A stretch of DNA of 64,000 nt, from positions 12,890-76,889 of the forward strand of contig JBFGCM010000003.1 in NCBI GenBank assembly GCA_041581135.1, read 5' to 3'. A program made the translations under genes and the position numbers. The DNA comes from JBFGCM01 sp041581135. GTDB lineage: Bacteria; Actinomycetota; Acidimicrobiia; Spongiisociales; UBA5794. Below are positions 42,523 through 51,952 of this stretch, in pieces. Each line of letters opens with the position of its first letter. Within the stretch, counting starts at the first letter, position 1. The notes under the pieces were generated by a model. The model was not told where the DNA came from. It saw only the letters and a list, made by a program, of their open reading frames with translations, and ran no database searches.

Positions 42523-42593
42523 GGGTCGGCAGGCGTCGCGCCGGAGGGGCTCCGAGGGCAACGCTGGGGCGGGCGTGCATGCGGGGCCCGATG

Positions 42594-42654
42594 TCCGAAG
42601 TCTGAAGTCTGAAGTCTGAAGTCTGAAGTCCGAAGTCCGAAGTCTGAAGTCCGA
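42594..42654. repeat. tandem heptamer array TCYGAAG
   Basis: Eight full copies of tcYgaag (42594-42649: one tccgaag, four tctgaag, two tccgaag, one tctgaag) plus a partial tccga. It lies in the 384-bp gene-free gap 42523-42906 between glgA and kgd. Its core cgaagtccga (42631-42640) is matched by an exact inverted copy at 42690-42699, and the same core occurs at 53251 and 55193. No gene is seen in the gap. Confidence 0.9.
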
Positions 42655-42693
42655 TATCGTTTCTAGCGCCTCGACGGGTCACCCCGATCTCGG

Positions 42694-42869
42694 ACTTCGT
42701 AGAGCCGGGCCGGCGTGGGGCGGGTGAGGGCTCAGTCCACGTGGAGTCGCCAGCCCGTCGCACGGATGTCGTAGAGGCGGGTCGGCGCGAGGAGCGCAAA
42801 CTCGCCTGACCGGTTCTGGCTCGGGCTCCGTCGCGTCGGATCGGGTGTCGTGGAGGCGGGTAGGCGAAC
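42694..42869. repeat. three imperfect ~25-bp direct repeats
   Basis: Copies start near 42694, 42765 and 42845 with consensus tcgtagaggcgggtcggcg, spaced 71 and 80 bases apart. They fill the second half of the gene-free gap before the end of kgd. Function unknown; possible short interspersed repeats or transcript-end structures. Confidence 0.55.
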
Positions 42870-42906
42870 GGACGTCGTGCCGCCCACGCACCGAACCCAC
42901 GACCCC

Positions 42907-45900
42907 CTACTCGTAGGCGAGCTCCACGATGCGGCGCTGCTCGCGCACGTGGGTCTTGGGATTGCCGGTTGCCGGGCTGGCGCTCTCCTTGCGATAGATC
43001 CCTCTGCTCGAACGACCGGCGGCCACGAACAGGTACCGCGACATGAACCGCCACGCTCCCATGTTGGCTGGCTCCTCCTGGACCCACACCAGCTCGGCGT
43101 CGCCGTACGGGGCGAGCACCTCGTTCAGCTCCTCGGCGGGGAAGGGGTACAGCTCTTCGACCCGTACGAGCGCCACGTCGTCGGGCTGGGCCTTCAGCAA
43201 GTCGTAGTACACCTTCCCGGCACACAGCACCACACGGCGCGCACCTGAGGTCACCCGGGAGTCCCCGATGACGCGGCGAAACCCGCCATCGCTGAACTCA
43301 TCGATGGGGCTGTAGGACTCCTTGGTGCGCAGCAGCGATTTGGGCGTCATCACGATGAGCGGCTTCCTGACCGGGTGCAGTGCCTGGCGGCGGAACATGT
43401 GGAAGTGCTGGGCTGCCGTGCTGGGGACCACCACTCGCACGTTCTCCTCTGCCGCGTTGGTGAGGAACCGCTCGAGGCGGGCGCTGGAGTGTTCGGGCCC
43501 TTGTCCTTCGAATCCGTGGGGCAACAGCAGGGTGAGTGACGAAGTCTGGTTCCACTTGTCCTCGCCCGTCATCAGGAACTGATCGATCACCACCTGGGCC
43601 CCGTTGACGAAGTCGCCGAACTGGGCCTCCCACATGACGAGTGCATCGGGCGCCTCGACCGAGTACCCGTACTCGAACCCCATCGCAGCGAACTCGCTGA
43701 GCAGGCTGTCGACGATACGAAGGGGCGCTTGCTCGGGATGGAGGTCGCGCAGCGGCACCCATTCCTCTTCGGTCTCGTAGTCGACGAGCGCCGCATGGCG
43801 GTGACTGAAGGTGCCGCGCTGGCTGTCCTCACCGGCCAGCCGCACCGGCCGTCCCTCCAACGACAGCGAGCCCCATGCCAGCGATTCGGCCAGGGCCCAG
43901 TCGGCCATCCCGGACTCGAAGAGCGCATGGCGGTCATCCAGGGTCTTCGCCAGCTTGGGATGCACCACGAAGCCTTGCGGCAAGGCATGGAGCTTCGCCT
44001 CGATGGCAGCCAGCTGATCACGGTCGACGGACGTGTCGATCGGAGTCGTCGGGTCGCCCTTCTCGGGCGGTACGAACGGCTCGGGCTCTTGATCCCTGGT
44101 GGCGTCGAACGCCGCATCGAGCTGCTGCTTGAAGGACGTGAGCACCTCCTCGGCTTGCTCGATTGTGATGTCTGCGCGGTTGACGAGGCGCTCCATGTAG
44201 AGCTTGCGCACAGAGCGGTGCTTGTCGATCGCCCGGTACATCCGGGGCTGGGTGTAGGACGGCTCGTCGCCCTCGTTGTGCCCCAACCGCCGGTAGCAGA
44301 TCAGATCGATGACGATGTCCTTGTGGAACGCCTGCCGGAACGAAAACGCAAGCCGGGCCATGCGAACCACCGCTTCGGGATCGTCTGCGTTCACGTGGAT
44401 GATGGGCGCTTGGACCGCCTTGGCGATGTCGGTGGCGTAGAAGCTCGACCGGGCTTCGGCGGCGCTCGTGGTGAAGCCCACCTGGTTGTTCACGACGATG
44501 TGCACGGTGCCGCCGGTGTAGTACCCGGGGAGCTGGCTCAGGTTGAGAGTTTCGGCAACCACGCCTTGTCCGGCGAAGGCCGCATCGCCGTGGATGAGGA
44601 GGGGCAGCACCAGGTCGTCCGCTCCGGCGCCGCGCCGCTCCTGCTTGGCGCGCACGATTCCTTCGAGCACGGGATCGACCCCCTCCAGGTGGCTCGGGTT
44701 CGCGGCCACTTGGATGTTGATCGTGTTGCCGGCCGGCGAGGTGTGGGATCCATGTGCGCCGAGGTGGTACTTGACGTCACCGGAGAACTCTCCCTCATGG
44801 TCTGCTTCACCTTCGAACTCGCGGAAGATCCTCTCGAGGCTCTTGCCGACGATGTTGGCGAGCACGTTGAGCCGGCCCCTGTGGGCCATGCCGATCGTGG
44901 CCTCGTCCATGCCGGCATCGGCAGCGGCATTGAGCACGGCATCGATCAGCGGGATCAGCGACTCCGACCCTTCGAGGCTGAATCGCTTGGCACCGAGAAA
45001 CTTGGTGTGGAGGAAGCGCTCGAAGGCCTCGGCGTCGTTGAGCTTGCCCAGAATGGCGAGCTTGTCGTCGACGCTCAGTGGCTCACTTGGGCGCTCCACG
45101 TGCGTCTGGATCCAGACCTTCTGGTCAGGCTCCTGGATGTGCATGTACTCGAGGCCGACGGTGCGGCAGTAGGCGTCGCGCAGCAGGCCGAGGATGTTGC
45201 CCAGCTTCATTCGGCTGTGGCCGCCAAGATCGCCGGTGGCGAACTCCCGCTCCAGGTCCCAGATGGTGAGGTTGTAGGTGAGCGGGTCCAGCTCGGGATG
45301 GATGATCGGCGGGTCCTGCCGCAGCGGATCGAGGTCGGCGATGAGGTGGCCGCGCACTCGGTACATGTTGATGAGTTGGAAGACCCGAGCCTGCTTCTCG
45401 GCCCACGGCCGGCTTCCCGGCGGCGGATTCGAGTCGGTGGCCCACCGTGCCGGCACGTACGGGACCGACATCGACGCGAACACGTCGTCGTAGAACCCAT
45501 CGTCGCCGAGCAACAGGCGGTGGACTCGTTGGAGGAAGAGCCCGCTCTCGGCACCCTGGATGATGCGGTGGTCGTAGGTGCTGGTCATGGTCAGCGCGCG
45601 TCCCACCCCCGCCTGCGCCAACATGATCGGATCGGCGCCCTCGTACTCGGGTGGGTAGCCAATGGCGCCGACGCCGACGATGAGGCCCTGGTCCTTCATC
45701 AGCCGTGGCACCGATTGCACGGTGCCCACCGTGCCGGGGTTCGTGAGCGTGACCGTGGTCCCGGCGAAATCGTCCGGCGTGATCTCACCGGCGCGGACGC
45801 GGCGGATGACGTCCTCGTACGCCAGCCAGTAGCTGTGGAAGTCCATCTTGTCGACGCCCTTGATGTTCGGGACCAGCAAGGTGCGGGAGCCGTCCTTGCG

Positions 45901-46506
45901 CTCGAGATCGACCGCCAGCCCGAGGTTGATGGACTTGAACCTGACCAGGTGTGGCTCGCCGTCGATCTCGCGGAATGCGGCGTTCATGGCAGGGCGGTCC
46001 ATGATGGCTCTCACCACCGCCCATCCGATGAGGTGCGTGAAGCTGACCTTGCCTCCCTCGACCAGGCGGGCGAGCTGGTTGTTCAGGATCCTGCGGTTGA
46101 CTTCGAGCAACTTGGCCGGGAAGGTCCGCACCGACGTGGCCGTGGGCAAGTCCCTGCTCTCGTCCATGCGTTCGGCGATGGTCGCCAGCGCGCCGCGCAG
46201 GGGGACGATTTCCTCGTCGCCGGAGGTGGCGGGCGTAGCTGATTTCTCCGGTGCGGTCTCCGCCGGAGTGGCCGCCGGTTGCGGTGCGTGCGACGGTGCT
46301 TCCGTCGCCGGAGCTGTGGTCGGTACCGGAGCGGTCTCGGTTGCAGGGAGGGTGGTCGGTACGTAGTCGGCGAAGTACTCCCTCCAGGCCTCGCTCACCG
46401 AATCGGGCGCTTCCAGGAAGCGCCGATACATCTGGTCCACCAGCCAGGTGTTCGGACCGAACTCGGCATGGTCGATGCTGGTGTCTGGCTCGCTCATTCC
46501 GTTCAT
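42907..46506 (-). CDS. kgd: multifunctional 2-oxoglutarate decarboxylase/dehydrogenase with fused E2-like domain (Kgd/OdhA)
   Basis: 1199 aa from ATG 46506; ATG 46497 is the alternative and neither has a strong ribosome site. Order: short E1-like N-terminus (WLVDQMYRRFLEAPDSVSEAWREYF), Pro/Ala/Thr linker, an E2-type succinyltransferase catalytic domain with TYDHRIIQGAESG (DHRxxxG), then the E1 dehydrogenase. In E1, GDAAFAGQGVVAETLNLSQ and VNNQVGFTT form the thiamine-diphosphate site, with ANPSHLEGVDP and MAHRGRLNVL. This fusion is specific to actinobacteria, where it feeds 2-oxoglutarate into the TCA cycle and is governed by GarA. GarA is not in the window. Confidence 0.96.
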   Translation of the reverse strand: MNGMSEPDTSIDHAEFGPNTWLVDQMYRRFLEAPDSVSEAWREYFADYVPTTLPATETAPVPTTAPATEAPSHAPQPAATPAETAPEKSATPATSGDEEIVPLRGALATIAERMDESRDLPTATSVRTFPAKLLEVNRRILNNQLARLVEGGKVSFTHLIGWAVVRAIMDRPAMNAAFREIDGEPHLVRFKSINLGLAVDLERKDGSRTLLVPNIKGVDKMDFHSYWLAYEDVIRRVRAGEITPDDFAGTTVTLTNPGTVGTVQSVPRLMKDQGLIVGVGAIGYPPEYEGADPIMLAQAGVGRALTMTSTYDHRIIQGAESGLFLQRVHRLLLGDDGFYDDVFASMSVPYVPARWATDSNPPPGSRPWAEKQARVFQLINMYRVRGHLIADLDPLRQDPPIIHPELDPLTYNLTIWDLEREFATGDLGGHSRMKLGNILGLLRDAYCRTVGLEYMHIQEPDQKVWIQTHVERPSEPLSVDDKLAILGKLNDAEAFERFLHTKFLGAKRFSLEGSESLIPLIDAVLNAAADAGMDEATIGMAHRGRLNVLANIVGKSLERIFREFEGEADHEGEFSGDVKYHLGAHGSHTSPAGNTINIQVAANPSHLEGVDPVLEGIVRAKQERRGAGADDLVLPLLIHGDAAFAGQGVVAETLNLSQLPGYYTGGTVHIVVNNQVGFTTSAAEARSSFYATDIAKAVQAPIIHVNADDPEAVVRMARLAFSFRQAFHKDIVIDLICYRRLGHNEGDEPSYTQPRMYRAIDKHRSVRKLYMERLVNRADITIEQAEEVLTSFKQQLDAAFDATRDQEPEPFVPPEKGDPTTPIDTSVDRDQLAAIEAKLHALPQGFVVHPKLAKTLDDRHALFESGMADWALAESLAWGSLSLEGRPVRLAGEDSQRGTFSHRHAALVDYETEEEWVPLRDLHPEQAPLRIVDSLLSEFAAMGFEYGYSVEAPDALVMWEAQFGDFVNGAQVVIDQFLMTGEDKWNQTSSLTLLLPHGFEGQGPEHSSARLERFLTNAAEENVRVVVPSTAAQHFHMFRRQALHPVRKPLIVMTPKSLLRTKESYSPIDEFSDGGFRRVIGDSRVTSGARRVVLCAGKVYYDLLKAQPDDVALVRVEELYPFPAEELNEVLAPYGDAELVWVQEEPANMGAWRFMSRYLFVAAGRSSRGIYRKESASPATGNPKTHVREQRRIVELAYE

Positions 46507-46618
46507 GGTAACGAGACGACGACGCCGGGTTCGTGCAGGGCGGCGAATCGTCGGTAGCCTGTAGGGCTGACCCCCGACTTCCGGTGCTTCAGCGTGCTTC
46601 GCGAAGTGCCGATGATGC

Positions 46619-49600
46619 ATGGGCAGAGCTCGCGAGGGGCAGTTGGCAGACAGACGACGGCGGTGGAAGAGCCGGCCCTTCCGGGCCGGACTGGTTCGCT
46701 TCGCGGCATTTGCGATACCAATCGTGGCTGCCGTCGTGGCGGCGATCAGCGCTGCTCAGCTTCTTCCGGTTCCCGAAGATCCGCTCCAAGAGGTGCTGTG
46801 GTGGGTGGCGGTCATCTCGGTTTCATTGGTGGCGCTCTTCGTGTTCGACCGCATCGCTCGCAGGCTGCTGCCGCTGGCGGTGCTCCTCCGCTTGTCGCTG
46901 GTGTTCCCCGACCAGGCTCCGTCCCGCTACCGGCTGGCGCTGCGGTCCGGATCCACCCGCCTCCTCCGGGCGCAGGTGGAGTACGCCCGGTCGCACGGCA
47001 TCGACGACAGCCCGACCCGATCTGCCGAGTTCATCCTCTCGCTGACGGCGGCGCTCACTTCGCACGACCGCATCACCCGGGGCCACGCCGAACGCACCCG
47101 GGCATACGCAGACCTCATCGGTGAAGAGCTGAAGCTCGACGATCGCGACCGCAATCTGCTGCGGTGGGCGGCACTCCTGCACGACATCGGCAAGCTGGCC
47201 GTGGCCGCCGAGATCCTCAACCGCAGTCGGCCGCTGAACGAGCCGGAGTGGGAAGCCATCAAGCACCACCCCATGGACGGCTACGACCTGGCGGCGCCAC
47301 TCCACGACTTCCTCGGAGAGTGGGCGGAGTCGATCGCCATGCACCATGAGCGGTGGGACGGTTCCGGCTATCCCCGGGGCATCGCCGCGGATGACATCGC
47401 CCTCGGCGCCCGGATCGTTTCGGTGGCCGATGCCTACGACGCCATGACCGCGGCACGCTCCTACAGCCGGCCCGTGCCGGCCGCTGCCGCCCGCCGCGAG
47501 CTGGCCACCCAGGCCGGTAGCCAGTTCGACCCCGCCATCGTGCGTGCCTTCCTCAATGTCTCCATCGGCCGGCTCCGCTGGATCATGGGTCCGCTGGCCA
47601 TCCTCGCCCAGCTGCCGTTCCTCGGCGGCTTGCAGCGTGTCGGTGAAGTCGCCGGCGTGGTGGCCGGCGGGGTAGCCGCCGTCGGGGCGCTCATGCTGGG
47701 GGGCGCCGTCACTCCGGACACGCCCCTCATCGAGCCCGGGCCTCGCATCGAAGTGCTCGCCGCCGCAACGGAGGTGGTGGTGGAACCCGACGTCGCCGAC
47801 CTCGAGTCCGTCGAGATCACCTCGGAGCCGCTCTTCGGTACGGCGATGATCCGTCCCGACGGCTCCGTCACGTACGCGCCGAATCCGGGATACGAGGGGT
47901 CCGACACGTTCACGATCATGACGTGCACCACATCGGGTGCATGCATCGAACAAGACGTGGTCGTCACCGTGACCGCTCCACCGTTGGCAGCTGGAGAGGA
48001 GCCGCTGGACCCGGGACCCACCACCACGATCCCACCGCCGCCGCCCACGACTGCTGCCACGACGACCACGACGAGCGCGCCGACCGGCGGTGCGACGACG
48101 ACTACGACGGCGGCGACGACCTCCACGACGGCGGCCGCGGCCACGACGACGACGACCACCGCCGGGGCCACGACAACGACCACGATGGCACCCGCGACGA
48201 CGACGTCCACCACGAGTACCACCACCACCACCACCACCACCACGAGCACGACGATGCCCCCGGGCCCGGCGGTCGTCGCCGATGCGTTCGTCACCAACGA
48301 GGACACGGCGGTGACCGCGTCGGTGACGGCCAACGACCCGGGCCCCGGCCTCGATCTGGTATCGCTGCGCATCGTCACCGGACCCACCTCGGGAACCGCA
48401 GCGCTCGCCGGAGGCGGATCGGTGACGTACACCCCGACGCCGAACTTCTTCGGTGCGGACTCCTTCGTGTACGAGATCTGCGACACGAGCGGTCTGTGCG
48501 CCACTGCCATGGTCGCCGTGACGGTGGTCGCAGTGAACGATGCTCCGGTCGCGGTCGACGACACGGCGTCGACCAACGAGGACGAGGCCGTGGTGGTCAA
48601 TGTGTGGATCAACGACAGCGACGTCGAGAGCGACATCGACCCCGCCAGCGTGTCGGTGGACACCCCACCGACGTCGGGCTCGGCTGTGCCTGACGGCCTG
48701 GGCGGTGTGATCTACACCCCGGCGCTCAACACGAACGGCATCGACACGTTCACCTACCAGATCTGTGACTTGGCCGGGGCCTGTTCTACGGCGACCGTGA
48801 CGGTCACGGTGGCCGCCGTGAACGATGCCCCTGACGCCGTGGACGACACCTCTGCCACCGACCCGGGCGTGCCCGTGACCATCGATGTGCTGGCGAACGA
48901 CTCCGATGCCGAATCAGACCCGATCGCCGTCACCTCGTGGGATGCCACGTCGACCTTCGGCGGAACGATCACGTGCGGGCCGTCCACCTGCACGTACACA
49001 CCTCCCGTCGGCAGCTGGGCCACCACCGATACGTTCACCTACACGATCGCTGACCCCGACGGTGCGGCCGACACCGCCACGGTGAGCGTCGACCCGAACT
49101 TCGTCGTGGCCGAACTGGGCGTGCAGCCGGCGGGACTGGGTGACCAGGTATCGCAGCCGATCCTGCCCTTGACGTTCGATGCGACGCCGGGCAACGCCAC
49201 GCTGCCGAACTACGACGCCGACCGCAACCCCGATCCGGGCCTCACCATTCTCATCGGGCCGCCGGGGATCGCGGCACAGCTGGCGGAGACCGACCCCGCC
49301 AAGTTCCAGCTGTGGGCGCACGCTGCCACGTCCGACGTCGAGCTCGACGGTGCCGTGACGTTCACCATCTGGAGTGCCATGGATGGGCTGGCCGGAGGAC
49401 TCACCGGACGGCTTCGGGTCTTCCTGCTCGATTGCCCCGCTTCGACCGTCGACGGCACCGACTGCACGGAGCTGGACCACAAGACCATCACGAACATTCC
49501 GTGGCCGGCGGCGTGGGAAGAGGTGACCATGAACTTCGGCCCCATCCTGCACACGGTCCCGGCGGGCAATCTGTTGGCCATCAAGGTGGTGGTGCCGCCG

Positions 49601-49684
49601 ACGTCGAGCGCCGACATGTGGTTCGCCTTCGGGGCCACGGGCTTCGAGAGCACACTGACGGTTCGAGCCAACTCACCGCTGTAG
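46619..49684 (+). CDS. HD-GYP protein fused to threonine-rich linker and Ig-like (VCBS/tandem-95) ectodomain
   Basis: 1021 aa if started at ATG 46619; TTG 46643 with GAGGGG is a possible later start. Two membrane helices (~25-50 and 60-95) precede a cytoplasmic HD-GYP domain: LLHDIGK (His188-Asp189), IKHHPMDGY, AMHHERWDGSGYPRG (GYP 250-252), VADAYDAM. HD-GYP enzymes hydrolyse cyclic di-GMP. A third hydrophobic segment (~335-362) is followed by an Ig-like unit and ~85 residues mostly Thr/Ala/Pro. Then come two or three 'VNDAPVAVDD' modules and a C-terminal beta domain. This would place a nucleotide hydrolase inside and an adhesin-like arm outside. Confidence 0.85.
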   Translation: MGRAREGQLADRRRRWKSRPFRAGLVRFAAFAIPIVAAVVAAISAAQLLPVPEDPLQEVLWWVAVISVSLVALFVFDRIARRLLPLAVLLRLSLVFPDQAPSRYRLALRSGSTRLLRAQVEYARSHGIDDSPTRSAEFILSLTAALTSHDRITRGHAERTRAYADLIGEELKLDDRDRNLLRWAALLHDIGKLAVAAEILNRSRPLNEPEWEAIKHHPMDGYDLAAPLHDFLGEWAESIAMHHERWDGSGYPRGIAADDIALGARIVSVADAYDAMTAARSYSRPVPAAAARRELATQAGSQFDPAIVRAFLNVSIGRLRWIMGPLAILAQLPFLGGLQRVGEVAGVVAGGVAAVGALMLGGAVTPDTPLIEPGPRIEVLAAATEVVVEPDVADLESVEITSEPLFGTAMIRPDGSVTYAPNPGYEGSDTFTIMTCTTSGACIEQDVVVTVTAPPLAAGEEPLDPGPTTTIPPPPPTTAATTTTTSAPTGGATTTTTAATTSTTAAAATTTTTTAGATTTTTMAPATTTSTTSTTTTTTTTTSTTMPPGPAVVADAFVTNEDTAVTASVTANDPGPGLDLVSLRIVTGPTSGTAALAGGGSVTYTPTPNFFGADSFVYEICDTSGLCATAMVAVTVVAVNDAPVAVDDTASTNEDEAVVVNVWINDSDVESDIDPASVSVDTPPTSGSAVPDGLGGVIYTPALNTNGIDTFTYQICDLAGACSTATVTVTVAAVNDAPDAVDDTSATDPGVPVTIDVLANDSDAESDPIAVTSWDATSTFGGTITCGPSTCTYTPPVGSWATTDTFTYTIADPDGAADTATVSVDPNFVVAELGVQPAGLGDQVSQPILPLTFDATPGNATLPNYDADRNPDPGLTILIGPPGIAAQLAETDPAKFQLWAHAATSDVELDGAVTFTIWSAMDGLAGGLTGRLRVFLLDCPASTVDGTDCTELDHKTITNIPWPAAWEEVTMNFGPILHTVPAGNLLAIKVVVPPTSSADMWFAFGATGFESTLTVRANSPL

Positions 49685-49773
49685 GTGATTGAAGCGGGTC
49701 TCAGGCCTGGCGCCACACTGCCAACTCACCGCTGTCGGTGATTGAAGCGGGTCTCAGGCCTGGCGCCACACTG
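49668..49773. repeat. 53-bp tandem duplication across convergent gene ends
   Basis: 49668-49720 and 49721-49773 are identical except at one base (a49683 against c49736). The first copy contains the last codons of the HD-GYP gene, the second the last codons of the GH13 gene on the other strand. Each holds a small hairpin (tcaccg-ctgt-cggtga in copy 2), probably the shared terminator. Confidence 0.95.
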
Positions 49774-51220
49774 CGGCCGATCGCCCCGGCACGCTGAACC
49801 GCACGTTGTGCTCGCCGGCCTCGGCCGTCCCGGTGCCCCACACTTTGGCCAGCGTGGCCTGATGGGTGATCGACACCGACTCGGTCTCCTCTCCGGCGTT
49901 CACCGCAACCACCATCGAACCCGGTCCTTTGCCCCTTCGGAAGAGATACAGCATGGCGCCCCACTCCGATGAGTCCGGCCACAGCACCTGGTAGTCGGGT
50001 GCGCGTAGGGCGGCATGCTCGTGGCGGAGCCGGGTGAGGCTCGTGACGGTCTCCAACGTCTCCGTGTCCCAGGTGTCGGGCCGGTCCCACGGGAATGAAC
50101 GGCGGCAGTCCGGATCGCGGCCGCCGGGAAGGCCGACCTCGGTGCCGTAGTAGATGCAGGGCGGGCCGGGGAAGGTCAACAGCAACACGAGCGCCAGCTC
50201 GACCGAGGTGCGGTCGCCGCCGGCGATGGTGAGGATGCGGGCCGTGTCGTGGCTGTCGAGCAGGTTCAGGTTGGCGGTGTTGGCCGCGGGCCGGTAGATG
50301 GACAGTAGGTGGCGCATCTTGTCCCCGTACATGGCCGCATCCACGGGCGGCAAGATCTCGTAGTGGTGGTTGTCCAGGTCCATGCGCGGGTCCACCCGGC
50401 GCCCCGCCGTGAAGGCGATGGTGGGCCCGGTGAATTGGTAGTTCATGGTGGCGTCGAACCGGTTTCCGCGATTGACCCACTCCGCCGCTTCTCCCCACAG
50501 CTCGCCGACGATGTAGAGGTCGGGGTTGATGGCGCGCACCCGGCTGCGGAACTCCTCCCAGAATCCTGGCGTCGTGATCTCGCCGGGCACGTCGAGGCGC
50601 CATCCGTCGATGCCCTTGCGTGCCCAATGCTCGGCGACCCGCATGAGGTACTCCCGGACATCCGGGTTGTCCGTGTTGAAGGCCGGTAGCGCCTTCAGTC
50701 CCCACCAGGCTTCGTAGTTGGCCGGCTTGGTCTCGTCGTACGGGTGGAGCGGCCACTCGCTGACGCGAAACCAGTCGATCCACGGTGAGTCGGGTCCGTT
50801 CTCGAGGATGTCGTGGAACTGGAAGAACCCGCGTGACGCGTGATTGAACACTCCGTCGAGCACCACACGAACATCTCTGGCGTGAGCTTCCTCCACGAGC
50901 TCGTCGAAGGCGTCGCCGCCACCGAGCAGCGGGTCGACTCGGTAGTAGTCATGGGTGTGGTACCGGTGATTCGACCCGCTCTGGAAGATCGGGTTCAGAT
51001 AGAGCGCGTTGACTCCGAGATCCACCAACCAGTCGAGCTTGTCGACGATGCCGAGCAGGTCGCCCCCTTTGTAGCCGTGGGTCGTGGGCAGAGCGTCCCA
51101 GGGCTCCAGCTGGGCCGTCGGCTGCTCCGTCTTCCCGGAACGGGCGAAGCGATCCGGAAAGATCTGGTAGAAGACGGCGTCCTGCACCCACGCAGGCGGT
51201 TCGTTGAGTCGGGTGGTCAT
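49754..51220 (-). CDS. GH13 alpha-amylase, neopullulanase/cyclomaltodextrinase type
   Basis: 488 aa from ATG 51220; the frame is open to 51301 and the ribosome site is weak, so the start is uncertain. No signal peptide, hence cytosolic. FYQIFPDRFARSG and YKGGDLLGIVDKLDWLVDLGVNALYLNPIFQS are typical of neopullulanase-like enzymes. Conserved GH13 regions are DGVFNHAS, GWRLDVPGEI (nucleophile Asp), IVGELWGEA (acid/base Glu) and LLDSHDTARIL (third Asp). The ~120-aa N-terminal dimerisation domain of cyclomaltodextrinases is absent. It fits hydrolysis of maltodextrins imported by MalEFG. Confidence 0.92.
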   Translation of the reverse strand: MTTRLNEPPAWVQDAVFYQIFPDRFARSGKTEQPTAQLEPWDALPTTHGYKGGDLLGIVDKLDWLVDLGVNALYLNPIFQSGSNHRYHTHDYYRVDPLLGGGDAFDELVEEAHARDVRVVLDGVFNHASRGFFQFHDILENGPDSPWIDWFRVSEWPLHPYDETKPANYEAWWGLKALPAFNTDNPDVREYLMRVAEHWARKGIDGWRLDVPGEITTPGFWEEFRSRVRAINPDLYIVGELWGEAAEWVNRGNRFDATMNYQFTGPTIAFTAGRRVDPRMDLDNHHYEILPPVDAAMYGDKMRHLLSIYRPAANTANLNLLDSHDTARILTIAGGDRTSVELALVLLLTFPGPPCIYYGTEVGLPGGRDPDCRRSFPWDRPDTWDTETLETVTSLTRLRHEHAALRAPDYQVLWPDSSEWGAMLYLFRRGKGPGSMVVAVNAGEETESVSITHQATLAKVWGTGTAEAGEHNVRFSVPGRSAAVWRQA

Positions 51221-51386
51221 GAGCGGCACTCTATTCGGCGGATCTGAGTTCTCTGTATCGACACCTGGCGGCACACCCATGAGCGCGTCTGCCCGGCTCA
51301 TCGAAAGCTCGTTCTCACGGCTCCGGCTACGGGGATAGCCTTCGTGGTAGAGCGGCTCGGGGGAGAGCCGCAGATTGGAGGGAATC

Positions 51387-51830
51387 GTGAAACATCGGAG
51401 CGTGCCAGTTCTGCTGGTGACCGCCTTGGCCGCGCTTGCGCTCGCAACTACGGGTGTCGTGTCGGCGTCGAGCGTCGCCGAGGACGGCTACATGGTTGCG
51501 TCCGACTTCACGGCGGCCGCCCTGCCGGGCAGCCTCACCATTTCTGCGCCGGAGTGTGCGGATCCGGGGACGACCGTGTCCATCGGGCTGAGCTATGACG
51601 AGGTGTCGCCCACGACAGCCATCGTCAGGCTCAAGCAGCCGGTCAACGATCCGGCGACGTACCTTGCGGAAGAGAAGACCAACGTCCGGCGGGCCGCCTT
51701 GGCATCCACCGGGACGTCACACAACTTCTTCATCGATCCGTTCATCCAGATCGAGGGAACGGCCGTGGTGATGGCCCGGGTGTTGGGGGCCGGTTCGGCA
51801 AGCACGACCTTCGAGGTGCCGTGCCCGTAG
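51387..51830 (+). CDS. small secreted protein, function unknown
   Basis: 147 aa from GTG 51387, with GGAGGG four bases upstream. Signal peptide VKHRSVPVLLVTALAALALATTGVVSASS. The mature protein looks beta-rich (LTISAPECADPGTTVSIGLSYDE; TFEVPCP) with two cysteines, one near each end, likely disulfide-bonded. An Ig-like or adhesin-type fold is possible. No homologue is named. Confidence 0.65.
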   Translation: MKHRSVPVLLVTALAALALATTGVVSASSVAEDGYMVASDFTAAALPGSLTISAPECADPGTTVSIGLSYDEVSPTTAIVRLKQPVNDPATYLAEEKTNVRRAALASTGTSHNFFIDPFIQIEGTAVVMARVLGAGSASTTFEVPCP

Positions 51831-51952
51831 ATCGGGTCTGTCACTTCGGATAGCCGGTTTTCCTGGTCATGGCGTCGGTTGCCGTCACCAACCGAGCGGT
51901 GCGATAGCGCCTAATCTCGGCAGGGCTCTGCGACGAATTCGAGGAGATCCTG

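Noticed and set aside
42594..42654. heptamer array as a CRISPR
   Set aside because: Units are seven bases with no spacers and no cas genes nearby.
43729..46242. 837-aa plus-strand open frame
   Set aside because: Antisense to kgd, whose domains and length are unmistakable.
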